Shown: positions 1 to 8,915 of the stretch, piece by piece | How positions within the stretch are numbered: the first letter of the stretch is position 1 | How the letters are laid out: every line of letters starts with the position of its first letter | Assembly (NCBI GenBank): GCA_002281875.1 | Contig: NCHN01000004.1 | Coordinates: 53,586 to 117,585, forward strand | Length of the DNA stretch: 64,000 nt | Direction: 5' to 3' | Origin: Sphingobacteriia bacterium 24-36-13 | Lineage (GTDB): Bacteria; Bacteroidota; Bacteroidia; Chitinophagales; Chitinophagaceae | Notes under the pieces: model-generated | What the model was told of the DNA's origin: nothing | Databases searched by the model: none | Seen by the model: the letters and a program-made list of their open reading frames with translations, nothing else | Position numbers and translations under genes: made by a program

Positions 1-27
1 TTAGGCATTCTTTCTCTTTCTGGATTG

Positions 28-35
28 TACCTTTG
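28..35 (+). promoter_or_regulatory. -7 promoter box of purQ
   Basis: TACCTTTG fits the Bacteroidota -7 consensus TAnnTTTG and ends 19 bases before the purQ ATG at 55. An upstream in-frame TTG at 25 overlaps this box, so it cannot be the start. The -33 element would lie at the window edge and is not evident. Confidence 0.6.
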
Positions 36-54
36 TAGCTTAAATTACAAACAC

Positions 55-714
55 ATGAAGTTAGGTGTGGTCGTTTTCCCAGGTTCCAACTGCGACAGAG
101 ATATGCAAGATGCTTTGCAACAGGATTTGAATAAAGAAGTAATTATGCTTTGGCATAAAGACAAAGATTTGTCTGCTTTTTCAACCGATGATTGTATTGT
201 ACTGCCAGGAGGTTTCTCTTATGGGGATTATTTACGTTGTGGTGCAATTGCTCGCTTTAGTCCAATGATGCAGTCTGTGATAGAATTTGCCAATAGAGGC
301 GGAAAAGTATTAGGGGTATGTAATGGGTTTCAAATTCTATGCGAAAGTGGATTATTGCCAGGTGTTTTATTGCAAAATGCCAACCAACAATTTATTTGTA
401 AAAATGTGTTTATTACCAACCCTGCTACTGGGGCGTTAAAAATACCTATTGCACATGGCGAAGGAAGATTCCACGCCGATGAAGCAACTTTAAATGAATT
501 AGAAAAAAATGACCAAGTCTTGTTTAGGTATTCAGACGAATTGGGAAATATTGTAGACCACGCGAACCCTAATGGAGCAGCAAGGAATATTGCTGGAATC
601 AGAAACAAGCAAAACAATGTATTCGGTATGATGCCCCATCCTGAAAGGGCAACAAACAGTGCTTTACAAAACTTAGATGGCTTAAAAGTGTTTAAGTTGT
701 TATCTATCCAATAA
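55..714 (+). CDS. purQ: Phosphoribosylformylglycinamidine synthase, glutaminase subunit PurQ
   Basis: 219 residues, the usual length for the stand-alone class I glutamine amidotransferase subunit. It releases ammonia from glutamine for the PurL subunit, which converts FGAR to FGAM in cytoplasmic purine synthesis. The nucleophile is Cys89 in the GVCNGFQ elbow. The His/Glu pair sits in MMPHPERAT near the C-terminus, and the oxyanion loop is PGGFSYGD at about 51-58. The start at ATG 55 is chosen because the MKLGVVVFPG N-terminus is the family start and a -7 box covers the upstream alternative. PurL and PurS are not in the window. The DsbD-like pair follows 9 bases after the stop. Confidence 0.95.
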   Translation: MKLGVVVFPGSNCDRDMQDALQQDLNKEVIMLWHKDKDLSAFSTDDCIVLPGGFSYGDYLRCGAIARFSPMMQSVIEFANRGGKVLGVCNGFQILCESGLLPGVLLQNANQQFICKNVFITNPATGALKIPIAHGEGRFHADEATLNELEKNDQVLFRYSDELGNIVDHANPNGAARNIAGIRNKQNNVFGMMPHPERATNSALQNLDGLKVFKLLSIQ

Positions 715-723
715 AACAATAGT

Positions 724-1176
724 ATGAAAAAAATATTCTTATTAATCTTTAGTTTGGGTTTCTTGCAACTGAGTTTTGCACAAATCAAGGACCCAGTTGC
801 TTGGACATTCGAGGCAAAGAAAAAAACAGCGGATTCATTTGAAGTAACCATTACTGCGAATGTTCCTAAGCCATGGCATATGTATTCTCAGAATATGCCT
901 TCTGGAGGCCCTATACCCACTAAAGTTGTTTTTAATATCAATCCTTTGGTTAAAAAAATCGGGAACACTAAAGAAACAGGAAAGCTAGAAAAAATCAATG
1001 ACAAGATTTTTGGAATGGAAGTGCAGTTTTTCAGTGGGAAAATTGTTTACACACAGTTGGTGAAAGTAAAACCAGGCATAAAAACCAATATTGCAGGTTA
1101 TGTAAACTACATGGTATGTGATGATGAACAGTGTTTGCCACCAACAAAAAAACAATTTGATATTAAGTTATTGTAA
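724..1176 (+). CDS. Secreted DsbD N-terminal-domain-like protein
   Basis: 150 residues with a clear signal peptide (MKKIFLLIFSLGFLQLSFAQ, cleaved near residue 20). The rest reads as a single immunoglobulin-like domain of the DsbD alpha type, including WHMYSQNMPSGGPIPT and a late YMVCDDEQCLPPTKKQF segment. The C-DDEQ-C pair is the expected cysteine pair of DsbD N-terminal domains. It lies 1 base before the full-length DsbD-like gene, so the two are probably cotranscribed. It probably acts in the periplasm as a thiol partner of the downstream transporter. That role is inferred from fold and position; the exact substrate cannot be read from the sequence. Confidence 0.8.
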   Translation: MKKIFLLIFSLGFLQLSFAQIKDPVAWTFEAKKKTADSFEVTITANVPKPWHMYSQNMPSGGPIPTKVVFNINPLVKKIGNTKETGKLEKINDKIFGMEVQFFSGKIVYTQLVKVKPGIKTNIAGYVNYMVCDDEQCLPPTKKQFDIKLL

Positions 1177-1177
1177 C

Positions 1178-3127
1178 ATGAAAAAAATATTATCATTGCT
1201 AGTAATTGTATTGCTAGCACAAGCAACCATTGCACAGGAAAAATCACCTGTGCAATTTGTTTTTTCTACCCAACGCAACAGCGATAGTTTGGTACAATTA
1301 ATGATCAATGCCAAACTAGAGAAAGGATTCCAGTTATTTGGCGTAAAAAAACAATCTGTTGAAGATGAGTTTGTTTCTAGTTTGCAATTAGACAATTCAA
1401 TTTCAATTGATTCAATTAATGAGGAAGGTAAGTTATTGCAAGATCCTTCTGTGGATGCTACTTCTCCGACTATTCGAGTTTATCAAGACAGTGTGCGCTT
1501 TCAATTTTTTTTTAAAGTAAATGCTTCAGATAGCGCTATATTAAAAGGAAGTTTCAATTGGTTGGGTAAACTTGAAGACGCATTTCCGAGTGGTAGCGAA
1601 TCATTTGCAGTAGAAGTATTGCCAACCAGTAATGAGATGGTAGAAGATAATTCAGCTATTGCCAATCAAACTTTATGGCAAATATTCTTATTGACTTTTT
1701 TAACTGGATTATTGGCTGTAATAACACCTTGTGTATTTCCACTCATTCCTGTAACAGTGAGTTTCTTTTTAAAAAGAAGTAAAACAAGGGCAGCAGGAAT
1801 CAAAAATGCATTATGGTATTCTTTATCAATCATTGGAATCTATACCATTCCAACTATTTTATTGGTACTCATTTTTGGAGACGATATACTCTATCAAATT
1901 TCTACAAGTGCCATTTCTAATTTATTATTTTTTGCCATCTTTTTAGTATTTGCCATTTCATTCTTTGGGGCATTCGAATTGCAACTGCCCAATAGCTGGG
2001 CTAATAAAGCAGATCAAAAAGCAGGAAAGGGAGGATTAGGTGGTATCTTTTTCATGGCATTAACATTGGTAATTGTTTCCTTCTCTTGCACGGGACCTAT
2101 TGTAGGAACATTATTAGGCCAAACTAGTACAGGAGGAGTAAGTACGGCGCCAATTATTGGCATGTTGGGTTTTGGGGTAGGATTGGCATTGCCTTTTTCG
2201 TTATTTGCCTTTTTCCCTTCTATGCTACAATCATTACCAAAGAGTGGTGGTTGGTTAAATTCAGTTAAAGTGAGTTTTGGATTTATCGAATTGGCTTTGG
2301 CATTGAAGTTTTTATCTAATGTAGATTTAATTTATCATTGGCGTTTACTAGACCGAGATGTGTTCTTGGTTTTATGGATAGTGATATTTGTTTTATTGGG
2401 AATTTATTTATTGGGCAAACTGAAGTTTTCGCATGATAGTGATTTGCCTTATGTGTCAGTTCCTAGATTATTTTTTGCCATTGCATCTTTTTCTTTTGCC
2501 TTGTATATTTTGCCAGGATTATGGGGTGCACCACTAAGGCATTTAAGTGGTTTTATTCCTCCTGATGGAACCCAAGAATTTAATTTAGATGCTTTAAAGT
2601 ATCAGTTAAATAGTGGAAACAAAGAGTCTACTACCACAATTAATTTAGCTCAGCCTCCTCAACGCTTAGCAGATAAATTGCATGTTCCATATGGTTTAGT
2701 TGCCTATTTTACTTTAGAAGAAGGAATGGCTGCTGCAAAGGCTTTGAATAAGCCAATCATGTTAGATTTTACTGGACATAGTTGTGCCAACTGTCGTAAA
2801 ATGGAAAAAGAAGTTTGGAAGGATCCAGCAGTATTGCAGCGGATGAAAGAGAATTTCGTGTTGGTAAGTTTGTATGTAGATGAATCTACCGATTTGCCTA
2901 TTAAAGAGCAGTACATTAAAAAAGATGGAGATAAAGTGATTACAGAAGGAGATAAAAACCTAGACTATGAAATTACTCAGTTCGGGTTTAATGCACAACC
3001 ACTGTATATGTTTTTAGATTTAAACGGGAAACCATTGAGTACTATTAAATATGGGTATGATCCTGATATTGCCAAATTCATCGCTCATTTAGATGCAGCC
3101 AAAGCCGCATTTGATAAAAGTAAATAA
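1178..3127 (+). CDS. dsbD: Thiol:disulfide interchange protein, DsbD family
   Basis: 649 residues. A signal peptide (ending near ATIAQ) is followed by a periplasmic alpha-like domain (to about 165), an eight-helix CcdA-type membrane domain (about 170-470) and a C-terminal thioredoxin-like domain (about 510-649). The membrane cysteines are in TPCVFPLIP and SFSCTGPIVGT. The thioredoxin active site is CANC in HSCANCRKME at about 535. The family passes electrons from cytoplasmic thioredoxin across the inner membrane to periplasmic disulfides. The start is ATG 1178, directly after the previous stop; an in-frame ATG at 1118 would lie inside that gene. Unlike the usual layout, a separate copy of the N-terminal domain precedes it. 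Confidence 0.9.
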   Translation: MKKILSLLVIVLLAQATIAQEKSPVQFVFSTQRNSDSLVQLMINAKLEKGFQLFGVKKQSVEDEFVSSLQLDNSISIDSINEEGKLLQDPSVDATSPTIRVYQDSVRFQFFFKVNASDSAILKGSFNWLGKLEDAFPSGSESFAVEVLPTSNEMVEDNSAIANQTLWQIFLLTFLTGLLAVITPCVFPLIPVTVSFFLKRSKTRAAGIKNALWYSLSIIGIYTIPTILLVLIFGDDILYQISTSAISNLLFFAIFLVFAISFFGAFELQLPNSWANKADQKAGKGGLGGIFFMALTLVIVSFSCTGPIVGTLLGQTSTGGVSTAPIIGMLGFGVGLALPFSLFAFFPSMLQSLPKSGGWLNSVKVSFGFIELALALKFLSNVDLIYHWRLLDRDVFLVLWIVIFVLLGIYLLGKLKFSHDSDLPYVSVPRLFFAIASFSFALYILPGLWGAPLRHLSGFIPPDGTQEFNLDALKYQLNSGNKESTTTINLAQPPQRLADKLHVPYGLVAYFTLEEGMAAAKALNKPIMLDFTGHSCANCRKMEKEVWKDPAVLQRMKENFVLVSLYVDESTDLPIKEQYIKKDGDKVITEGDKNLDYEITQFGFNAQPLYMFLDLNGKPLSTIKYGYDPDIAKFIAHLDAAKAAFDKSK

Positions 3128-3150
3128 GTAAGCATATTGATTCTTTTTTA

Positions 3151-3184
3151 ATCCCGGTTACTTCAGGTAGCCGGGATTTTTTAT
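3151..3184 (+). terminator. Rho-independent terminator of the dsbD operon
   Basis: ATCCCGG at 3151-3157 pairs with CCGGGAT at 3171-3177. The stem extends to 11 pairs including one G-T, with a TTCAG loop, and a T-run follows. It lies 23 bases after the dsbD stop. Confidence 0.85.
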
Positions 3185-3254
3185 TTATTAAACTTTTCAT
3201 TAAACCATTGAATGAAATCGTAGTCTATAGCAATCATTAACTAAAATCATACTG

Positions 3255-4007
3255 ATGCGTAAAGTCTTATTTTTATTGGCCATACCCTTGTTCATGTCTT
3301 TTTCTTGTAAAAAGTCTAGTGAAAGCACAACAACCACAACAGGCACAGCTACGGTTCCAGCTATTTATCAAAAAATATACGGTGCATCTAGTATTACATC
3401 TGATGGTACGTTTATCACCATCAAAACAACGGGCGCCCCCGATCATAAAAGCCCTTATTATGCTGTAGGCAATGCTTTGTATGAAAACTTTGCGGGTACT
3501 ACTTTTGGAGGAGTTTCTTTTAGTAAGAACCCCAACTCAATTTCTGCCTTAAATTATACATTTAAAATTCCCTTGAATCCTCAAGTAGCCAGCAACCATG
3601 CAGCAACTCCACTAGGTGCTATTGGTGTTGCTTTAAACGGCGTTCCATTCTACAATCAATATGCAGGGCCTAATACTCCTTTAACCAATGAAATTATGAG
3701 CTTTGATCAATATTGGGGACATCCTGCACCAGGAGGTAGATACCATTACCATGTGGAACCCTTGTATTTAACAACAGTTAAAGCGAGTAAATCAGCATTA
3801 ATGGGCTTTTTACTGGATGGATTTCCGGTGTATGGTCCAGAAGAAAATGGGGCGTTGGTAACCAATGCTATGTTAGATGCATATCATGGGCATACGCATG
3901 CAACAGCTGATTATCCCAATGGAATTTATCATTATCATATTAATGCAACAGATCCTTATATAAACGGAAGCGGCTTTTATGGCACAGCAGGTACAGTTAC
4001 TCAGTAG
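3255..4007 (+). CDS. YHYH-domain lipoprotein
   Basis: 250 residues. The signal peptide ends in a lipobox (MSFSC, Cys18), then a Thr-rich linker. The body carries the family's eponymous motifs: RYHYHVEPL at about 160 and IYHYHINATDPY near the C-terminus, plus GFLLDGFPVYGP between them. The function of YHYH proteins is not established. The His-rich motifs suggest metal binding, which is inference. It heads a three-gene set with the YwqK-like and SCO-family lipoproteins, each overlapping the next by 29 bases, so coupled translation is likely. The SCO neighbour makes a copper-related envelope role plausible but unproven. Confidence 0.85.
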   Translation: MRKVLFLLAIPLFMSFSCKKSSESTTTTTGTATVPAIYQKIYGASSITSDGTFITIKTTGAPDHKSPYYAVGNALYENFAGTTFGGVSFSKNPNSISALNYTFKIPLNPQVASNHAATPLGAIGVALNGVPFYNQYAGPNTPLTNEIMSFDQYWGHPAPGGRYHYHVEPLYLTTVKASKSALMGFLLDGFPVYGPEENGALVTNAMLDAYHGHTHATADYPNGIYHYHINATDPYINGSGFYGTAGTVTQ

Positions 4008-4587
4008 GTTATGGTTCTTATTAATTGGCTTTATAGCTTGTAACGCAATAGAGCCTACTAAGCCAATATTAAACAATGCGGTTGTGCCGAATCAATGGGT
4101 GCATGATATGGATAGTGAACTCAATAATCGGAATGGGGTTATCTATTATCAGTCAAGTCCGTATTCGGGAAAATTATATGGATTGTATACCAATCAACGA
4201 GATACTGCTTTTGTGCGAAGTTATTTAATGGGCTTAGAAGAAGGAGAATGGAAAAGCTATTACGAAAATGGTCAAATAAAAGAGCTTCGATTTTTCAGCA
4301 ATGGTAAAAAGACGGGAAAATATTCGGTATGGTGGCCCAATGGGAAGCCCTTTATGGAGTATCAATTTGAAAATGATGAATACCAAGGCATATGCAAAGA
4401 GTGGAATGAAAAAGGATTGTTGGTAAAGCAAATGAATTACCAGCAAGGGCATGAACTTGGGTCACAAAAATGGTGGTATGATAATGGGAAAATTAAAGCG
4501 AATTATATCATACAAAATGGCAGAAGGTTCGGATTATTAGGAACAAAAAATTGTATTAATGTTACAGACAGCATTTTTAAAAATTAG
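3979..4587 (+). CDS. Lipoprotein with MORN/YwqK-like repeats
   Basis: 202 residues. It has a signal peptide with lipobox GFIAC (Cys21), then three or four repeats of the YYENGQIKE / WWPNGKPFMEYQ / KWWYDNGKIKANY type. These match the repeat family annotated as YwqK or MORN-like. The repeats form a beta-sheet scaffold, but the molecular role is unknown. The only usable start, ATG 3979, lies inside the last codons of the YHYH gene, so the overlap is 29 bases. Its own 3' end overlaps the SCO gene by another 29 bases. Some YwqK proteins are labelled antitoxins in databases; nothing here supports that role. Confidence 0.75.
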   Translation: MAQQVQLLSRLWFLLIGFIACNAIEPTKPILNNAVVPNQWVHDMDSELNNRNGVIYYQSSPYSGKLYGLYTNQRDTAFVRSYLMGLEEGEWKSYYENGQIKELRFFSNGKKTGKYSVWWPNGKPFMEYQFENDEYQGICKEWNEKGLLVKQMNYQQGHELGSQKWWYDNGKIKANYIIQNGRRFGLLGTKNCINVTDSIFKN

Positions 4588-5218
4588 CTTGTGTAGTATG
4601 GTTTTGTTGGGTTGGTCTTGTGCCAATCAACAAAAAAAATCAGCCTCTTTGCCCTTTTATAACACACCTGATTTCACCCCTGTTTTTTTAGCCAATCATA
4701 CAGCGGCTAGGCCAGCTGAAACACATTATATCCCTGCTTTTGAATTCACCAATCAATATGGGGAACGCATCACCAATCAAACGGTTCAAGGTAAAGTTCA
4801 TGTTGCCAGTTTTATATTTACGAGGTGTGGAAGCATCTGCCCAAAAATGATTCATCATTTAAAACAAGTTGCAACAGCATTTGAAAATGATACATCAACG
4901 GTATTGCTTTCTTATAGTGTAACCCCTTGGATTGATTCGGTTCCACGCTTAAAGTTTTTTACGGAAGAAAATAAAATTGGACAATCATACAATTGGCACT
5001 TTTTAACTGGAGATAAAGCCTCCATTTATACACTTGCAAGAAAGGGGTACTTTGCAGAAGAAGATCTGGGGTTCACAAAAGACAGTACAGAATTCTTACA
5101 TACGGAACATGTACTCTTGGTAGATCAAAAAAGTAGAATAAGAGGAATTTATAATGGAACCCTTCAGCTAGAGATAGAGCAATTAATCAAAGACATACAA
5201 TTGCTTAAACAACAATAG
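4559..5218 (+). CDS. SCO1/SenC-family copper-binding lipoprotein
   Basis: 219 residues with a lipobox at GWSC (Cys21) and a thioredoxin-fold SCO domain. The copper-binding CxxxC is in FTRCGSICPKM (Cys90 and Cys94), and the distal His ligand is in LHTEHVLLVD at about 180. Members deliver copper to the CuA site of cytochrome oxidase or act as thiol reductases. It is the last gene of the YHYH/YwqK-like/SCO set and starts inside the preceding gene. No cytochrome oxidase gene is in view, so the client is unknown. It ends 27 bases from the convergent sigma factor gene, with no clear terminator between them. Confidence 0.9.
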   Translation: MLQTAFLKISLCSMVLLGWSCANQQKKSASLPFYNTPDFTPVFLANHTAARPAETHYIPAFEFTNQYGERITNQTVQGKVHVASFIFTRCGSICPKMIHHLKQVATAFENDTSTVLLSYSVTPWIDSVPRLKFFTEENKIGQSYNWHFLTGDKASIYTLARKGYFAEEDLGFTKDSTEFLHTEHVLLVDQKSRIRGIYNGTLQLEIEQLIKDIQLLKQQ

Positions 5219-5245
5219 CGTGTCTTTGATTAAATAGTGGGAAGT

Positions 5246-5827
5246 TTATAATGCAATTTGTTTCTCAATCATCATCTTTCTAAGATTGATCAAGCCGTAA
5301 CGCATTCTGCCTAAAGCAGTATTAATGCTGCAGTTGGTGATTTCTGCAATTTCTTTAAAGCTCATATTGGCATAATGCCTCAATACGATAATTTCACGTT
5401 GCTCTTCAGGCAACAAATCCAGCATTTTTCTTACTCGATCATGGCTTTGTCCTTGCATGATTTTGCCATCAGGTCCCTCTTCAGAAATTTGTAGCACATC
5501 AAAAATATCTTTGTTGTCGCTGGTTTTAATGGCAGGGGTTCGCTTCACTTTTCTAAAATAGTCTACACATAGATTGTGGGCAATTCTTAAGGCCCAAGGC
5601 AAAAACTTCCCTTCTTCTGTGTAACGCTTATTCTTTAGCGTGTCAATGATTTTAATGAACACATCTTGAAAAAGGTCTTCCGCTAAATAAGTGTCTTTAA
5701 CAAAAAACAAGATAGACGAAAAAATTTTGTCTTTGTAACGGTAGATAAGTGTTTCAAAAGCATCGGTGTCTCCGTCTTGAAATGCCCTTATCAGTTCTGT
5801 ATCAGACGCATGGTCTAATGTTCTCAT
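5246..5827 (-). CDS. ECF-type RNA polymerase sigma factor
   Basis: 193 residues. Region 2 is visible as YRYKDKIFSSILFFVKDTYLAEDLFQDVFIKI (about 30-62), with the -10 recognition part around WALRIAHNLCVDYFRK. Region 4 is LPEEQREIIVLRHYANMSFKEIAEITNCSINTALGRMRYG (about 135-178), a helix-turn-helix. There is no anti-sigma factor gene next to it, unlike many ECF operons. It is divergent from uvrA, with about 210 bases between the starts. The regulon is unknown. Confidence 0.9.
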   Translation of the reverse strand: MRTLDHASDTELIRAFQDGDTDAFETLIYRYKDKIFSSILFFVKDTYLAEDLFQDVFIKIIDTLKNKRYTEEGKFLPWALRIAHNLCVDYFRKVKRTPAIKTSDNKDIFDVLQISEEGPDGKIMQGQSHDRVRKMLDLLPEEQREIIVLRHYANMSFKEIAEITNCSINTALGRMRYGLINLRKMMIEKQIAL

Positions 5828-6041
5828 AGTTTAGGTTTTTGAGTCAGGATTAAAATCAGGATATTGGACAACGATTTTTTAAATCTTGAACAAAATAGAA
5901 TTCTTTTGTATACATAAATCTTTTGTGGAAATCATCTTATAGACCTTTGAGGTTATTCACATTCTAACTTGCTGATTTTTTGAAGGTTATTTAAGGTTTA
6001 CTCAACCAAAGCTGTAATAAACTGTTTAATTTGTGAATCTT

Positions 6042-8861
6042 ATGGCAACGAGTAAAAAGTCTGCAAAAGCAACCCATGACAATGATATATTGGTGCATGG
6101 TGCCCGAACACATAATTTAAAAAATGTTACAGTTTCATTTCCTAGAAATAAGCTAATCGTAGTAACGGGTGTGTCTGGTAGCGGGAAATCTTCATTAACC
6201 ATCGATACTTTATTTGCAGAAGGACAAAGGCGTTATGCAGAAAGTTTGAGTGCCTATGCCCGACAATTCATGTCTAGGATGGTAAAGCCAGATGTGGATT
6301 ATATTAAGGGATTATGCCCAGCCATTGCAATTGAGCAGAAAGTGATTACACGAACCCCAAGAAGTACAGTGGGCAGTATGACTGAAATTTATGATTATCT
6401 CCGATTGTTGTTTGCAAGGGCAGGTAAAACCATTTCACCTATTAGTGGTAAGGAAGTAAAAAAAGATGAAGTAGCAGATGTAATGAAGGCCATTTCATCT
6501 TATGAAGAAGGCACTAAGCTTGTGATATTAGTAGCATTTAAACAACACGCACATAGAGAAATAAGAGAAGAATTAAATATTTTAATGCAGAAGGGATTTT
6601 CAAGGGTTTTCTTGATGAAGAAAAATGCAGCAGGGCTGCCTGAGAGAATTGAAGATCTATTGGCATTAACGGATGCAGCATTGGTAAAAGCATGGAAAAC
6701 CAATTCCTCCAATTATTATGTATTGATAGATCGAATGGTGGTTAAACCATTTGAAGAGGAAGACTTGCATAGATTGGCCGATTCTATTGGAACTGCTTTT
6801 TTTGAAGGACATGGCGAAATGTTTATTGAAGTCAACAGCAAAGAGTTACTGCATTTCAGTAATAAGTTTGAGGCAGATGGAATGCAATTTGAAGAACCTT
6901 CTCCCAATTTATTTTCCTTTAATAATCCGTATGGGGCTTGTACTGTTTGCGAGGGCTTTGGACAAGTGTTGGGTATAGATAAAGATTTGGTTATACCCGA
7001 TAAGCGCTTGTCTTTGTACGAGAACGCCATAGCACCTTGGAAAGGTGAAAAATTGAGTTGGTGGAAAGATCAATTTATTAAAGGTGCTAGTAAATCCGGA
7101 TTCCCTATTCATAAACCAATCATGGATTTAAGCCGAGAGCAGTCCCAGCAATTATGGACTGGTGTAGGATCTGCATTGGGTATTGATGATTTTTTTAAAG
7201 AGGTAGAACAAAATTTATATAAAGTTCAGTACCGCGTTTTGTTAAGCAGGTACAGAGGTAGAACCAGTTGTAATGCTTGTGAAGGGTATCGATTAAGAAA
7301 TGAAGCATTGTATGTTAAAATACATGGGAAGCATATTGGGGAACTCTGCAATATGCAAGTAAGCCATTTAAAGGATTGGTTTGATACAATTAAATGGTCT
7401 GAGCAAGAACTAGCAATTGGGAAAAGAATTTTATTAGAAATACAACAGCGTATCAACACTTTATTAGCTGTTGGACTAGGCTACTTAACACTAGAAAGAT
7501 TGGCCAATACACTCAGTGGTGGGGAAAGTCAACGTATTCAATTAACCAGGAACCTTGGAAGTAACCTGACCAACTCTTTGTATATTTTAGATGAGCCTTC
7601 AATTGGATTACACTCAAGGGATACTCAACGGTTAATAGGCGTTTTAAAATCACTCAGAGATTTAGGTAATACGGTGGTGGTAGTGGAGCACGACGAAATG
7701 ATGATGCGAGAAGCAGATCATATCATTGATATGGGACCATTGGCTTCTCATTTAGGTGGAGAAGTTGTGGCAGCAGGCAATTATGATCAAATTGTAAAAG
7801 ATAAAAAAAGTCTTACGGGTAAATACTTAACTGGTGAATATAAAATAACGCCACCACAAAAAATTAGGAAATGGAATAGTTATATTCAAGTGGAAGGAGC
7901 AAGACAACACAATTTAAAAGACATCACCGTCAAATTTCCATTGCATTGTTTTTGTGTTGTTGCGGGTGTTAGCGGAAGTGGAAAAACCACGTTGATTAAG
8001 CAAATACTATATCCTGGATTGCAAAAATTGAAAGGGGAAGCAGCAGATAAAGTGGGCTTGCACAAAGCCATCACTGGTGATATTGAATCTATATCGCAAA
8101 TTGAAATGATAGACCAACAACCTATTGGTAAATCATCAAGAAGTAATCCAGTCACTTATATTAAAGCCTATGATGCCATTAGAGACTTATATTCTAAACA
8201 AGGGTTAGCAAAAATGCGTGGATTTCAACCCAAACATTTTTCTTTTAATGTAGATGGGGGAAGATGCGACACTTGCAAGGGTGAAGGTGAAACCATTGTT
8301 GAAATGCAATTTTTGGCAGATGTGCATCTTACTTGTGAATCATGTGGAGGAAAGCGTTTTAAAGAAGAAGTGTTAGAAGTAAAATACAACAATGCTTCTA
8401 TTCACGATGTATTAGAAATGAGTGTAGATGATGCTTTCGAATTTTTTAAAGAAGAAAAACAAATTCAAAAAGCCATTAAGACCTTACAAGATGTTGGATT
8501 AGGATATATTAAATTAGGGCAGAGTAGTAATACCTTAAGTGGTGGCGAAGCACAGCGCGTAAAGTTGGCTAGTTTTCTAGGGAAAGGAAAGGGAATTGGG
8601 CATGTGTTGTTTATTTTTGACGAACCTACTACAGGCTTACATTTTCATGATATTCAGAAATTATTGAATTCTTTTAATGCCCTTATAGAGCAAGGACATT
8701 CATTGATTGTGATTGAACACAATACCGATGTATTAAAGTCGGCAGATTGGTTAATTGAATTAGGACCCGAAGCCGGAAATGCCGGAGGGGAGTTGGTATA
8801 TTCCGGAATTCCAGCTGAATTAAAAAACAATAAAAAAAGCATCACTGCCCCATTTATATAA
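6042..8861 (+). CDS. uvrA: Excinuclease ABC subunit A
   Basis: 939 residues, full length. UvrA is the damage-sensing ATPase of nucleotide excision repair and loads UvrB at lesions. Both ABC modules are complete. Walker A motifs are GVSGSGKSSL (near 45) and GVSGSGKTTL (near 645). Signatures are LSGGESQRIQL and LSGGEAQRVKLA. The Walker B/D-loop strings are YILDEPSIGLH and FIFDEPTTGLH. The zinc modules are CTVCEGFG...CNACEGYR and CDTCKGEGE...CESCGGKR. ATG 6042 is preferred over the in-frame GTG at 6033. No uvrB is nearby. A weak -7-like TTAATTTG lies just upstream. Confidence 0.97.
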   Translation: MATSKKSAKATHDNDILVHGARTHNLKNVTVSFPRNKLIVVTGVSGSGKSSLTIDTLFAEGQRRYAESLSAYARQFMSRMVKPDVDYIKGLCPAIAIEQKVITRTPRSTVGSMTEIYDYLRLLFARAGKTISPISGKEVKKDEVADVMKAISSYEEGTKLVILVAFKQHAHREIREELNILMQKGFSRVFLMKKNAAGLPERIEDLLALTDAALVKAWKTNSSNYYVLIDRMVVKPFEEEDLHRLADSIGTAFFEGHGEMFIEVNSKELLHFSNKFEADGMQFEEPSPNLFSFNNPYGACTVCEGFGQVLGIDKDLVIPDKRLSLYENAIAPWKGEKLSWWKDQFIKGASKSGFPIHKPIMDLSREQSQQLWTGVGSALGIDDFFKEVEQNLYKVQYRVLLSRYRGRTSCNACEGYRLRNEALYVKIHGKHIGELCNMQVSHLKDWFDTIKWSEQELAIGKRILLEIQQRINTLLAVGLGYLTLERLANTLSGGESQRIQLTRNLGSNLTNSLYILDEPSIGLHSRDTQRLIGVLKSLRDLGNTVVVVEHDEMMMREADHIIDMGPLASHLGGEVVAAGNYDQIVKDKKSLTGKYLTGEYKITPPQKIRKWNSYIQVEGARQHNLKDITVKFPLHCFCVVAGVSGSGKTTLIKQILYPGLQKLKGEAADKVGLHKAITGDIESISQIEMIDQQPIGKSSRSNPVTYIKAYDAIRDLYSKQGLAKMRGFQPKHFSFNVDGGRCDTCKGEGETIVEMQFLADVHLTCESCGGKRFKEEVLEVKYNNASIHDVLEMSVDDAFEFFKEEKQIQKAIKTLQDVGLGYIKLGQSSNTLSGGEAQRVKLASFLGKGKGIGHVLFIFDEPTTGLHFHDIQKLLNSFNALIEQGHSLIVIEHNTDVLKSADWLIELGPEAGNAGGELVYSGIPAELKNNKKSITAPFI

Positions 8862-8915
8862 TTTATGCGCATTATATTTAAATGTAAATAATCAACGAAC
8901 CAGTAATCCCCCCTA

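Noticed and set aside
330-851. A 173-codon open frame on the minus strand across purQ and the next gene
   Set aside because: It is antisense to two well-supported genes and its translation has no recognisable domain.
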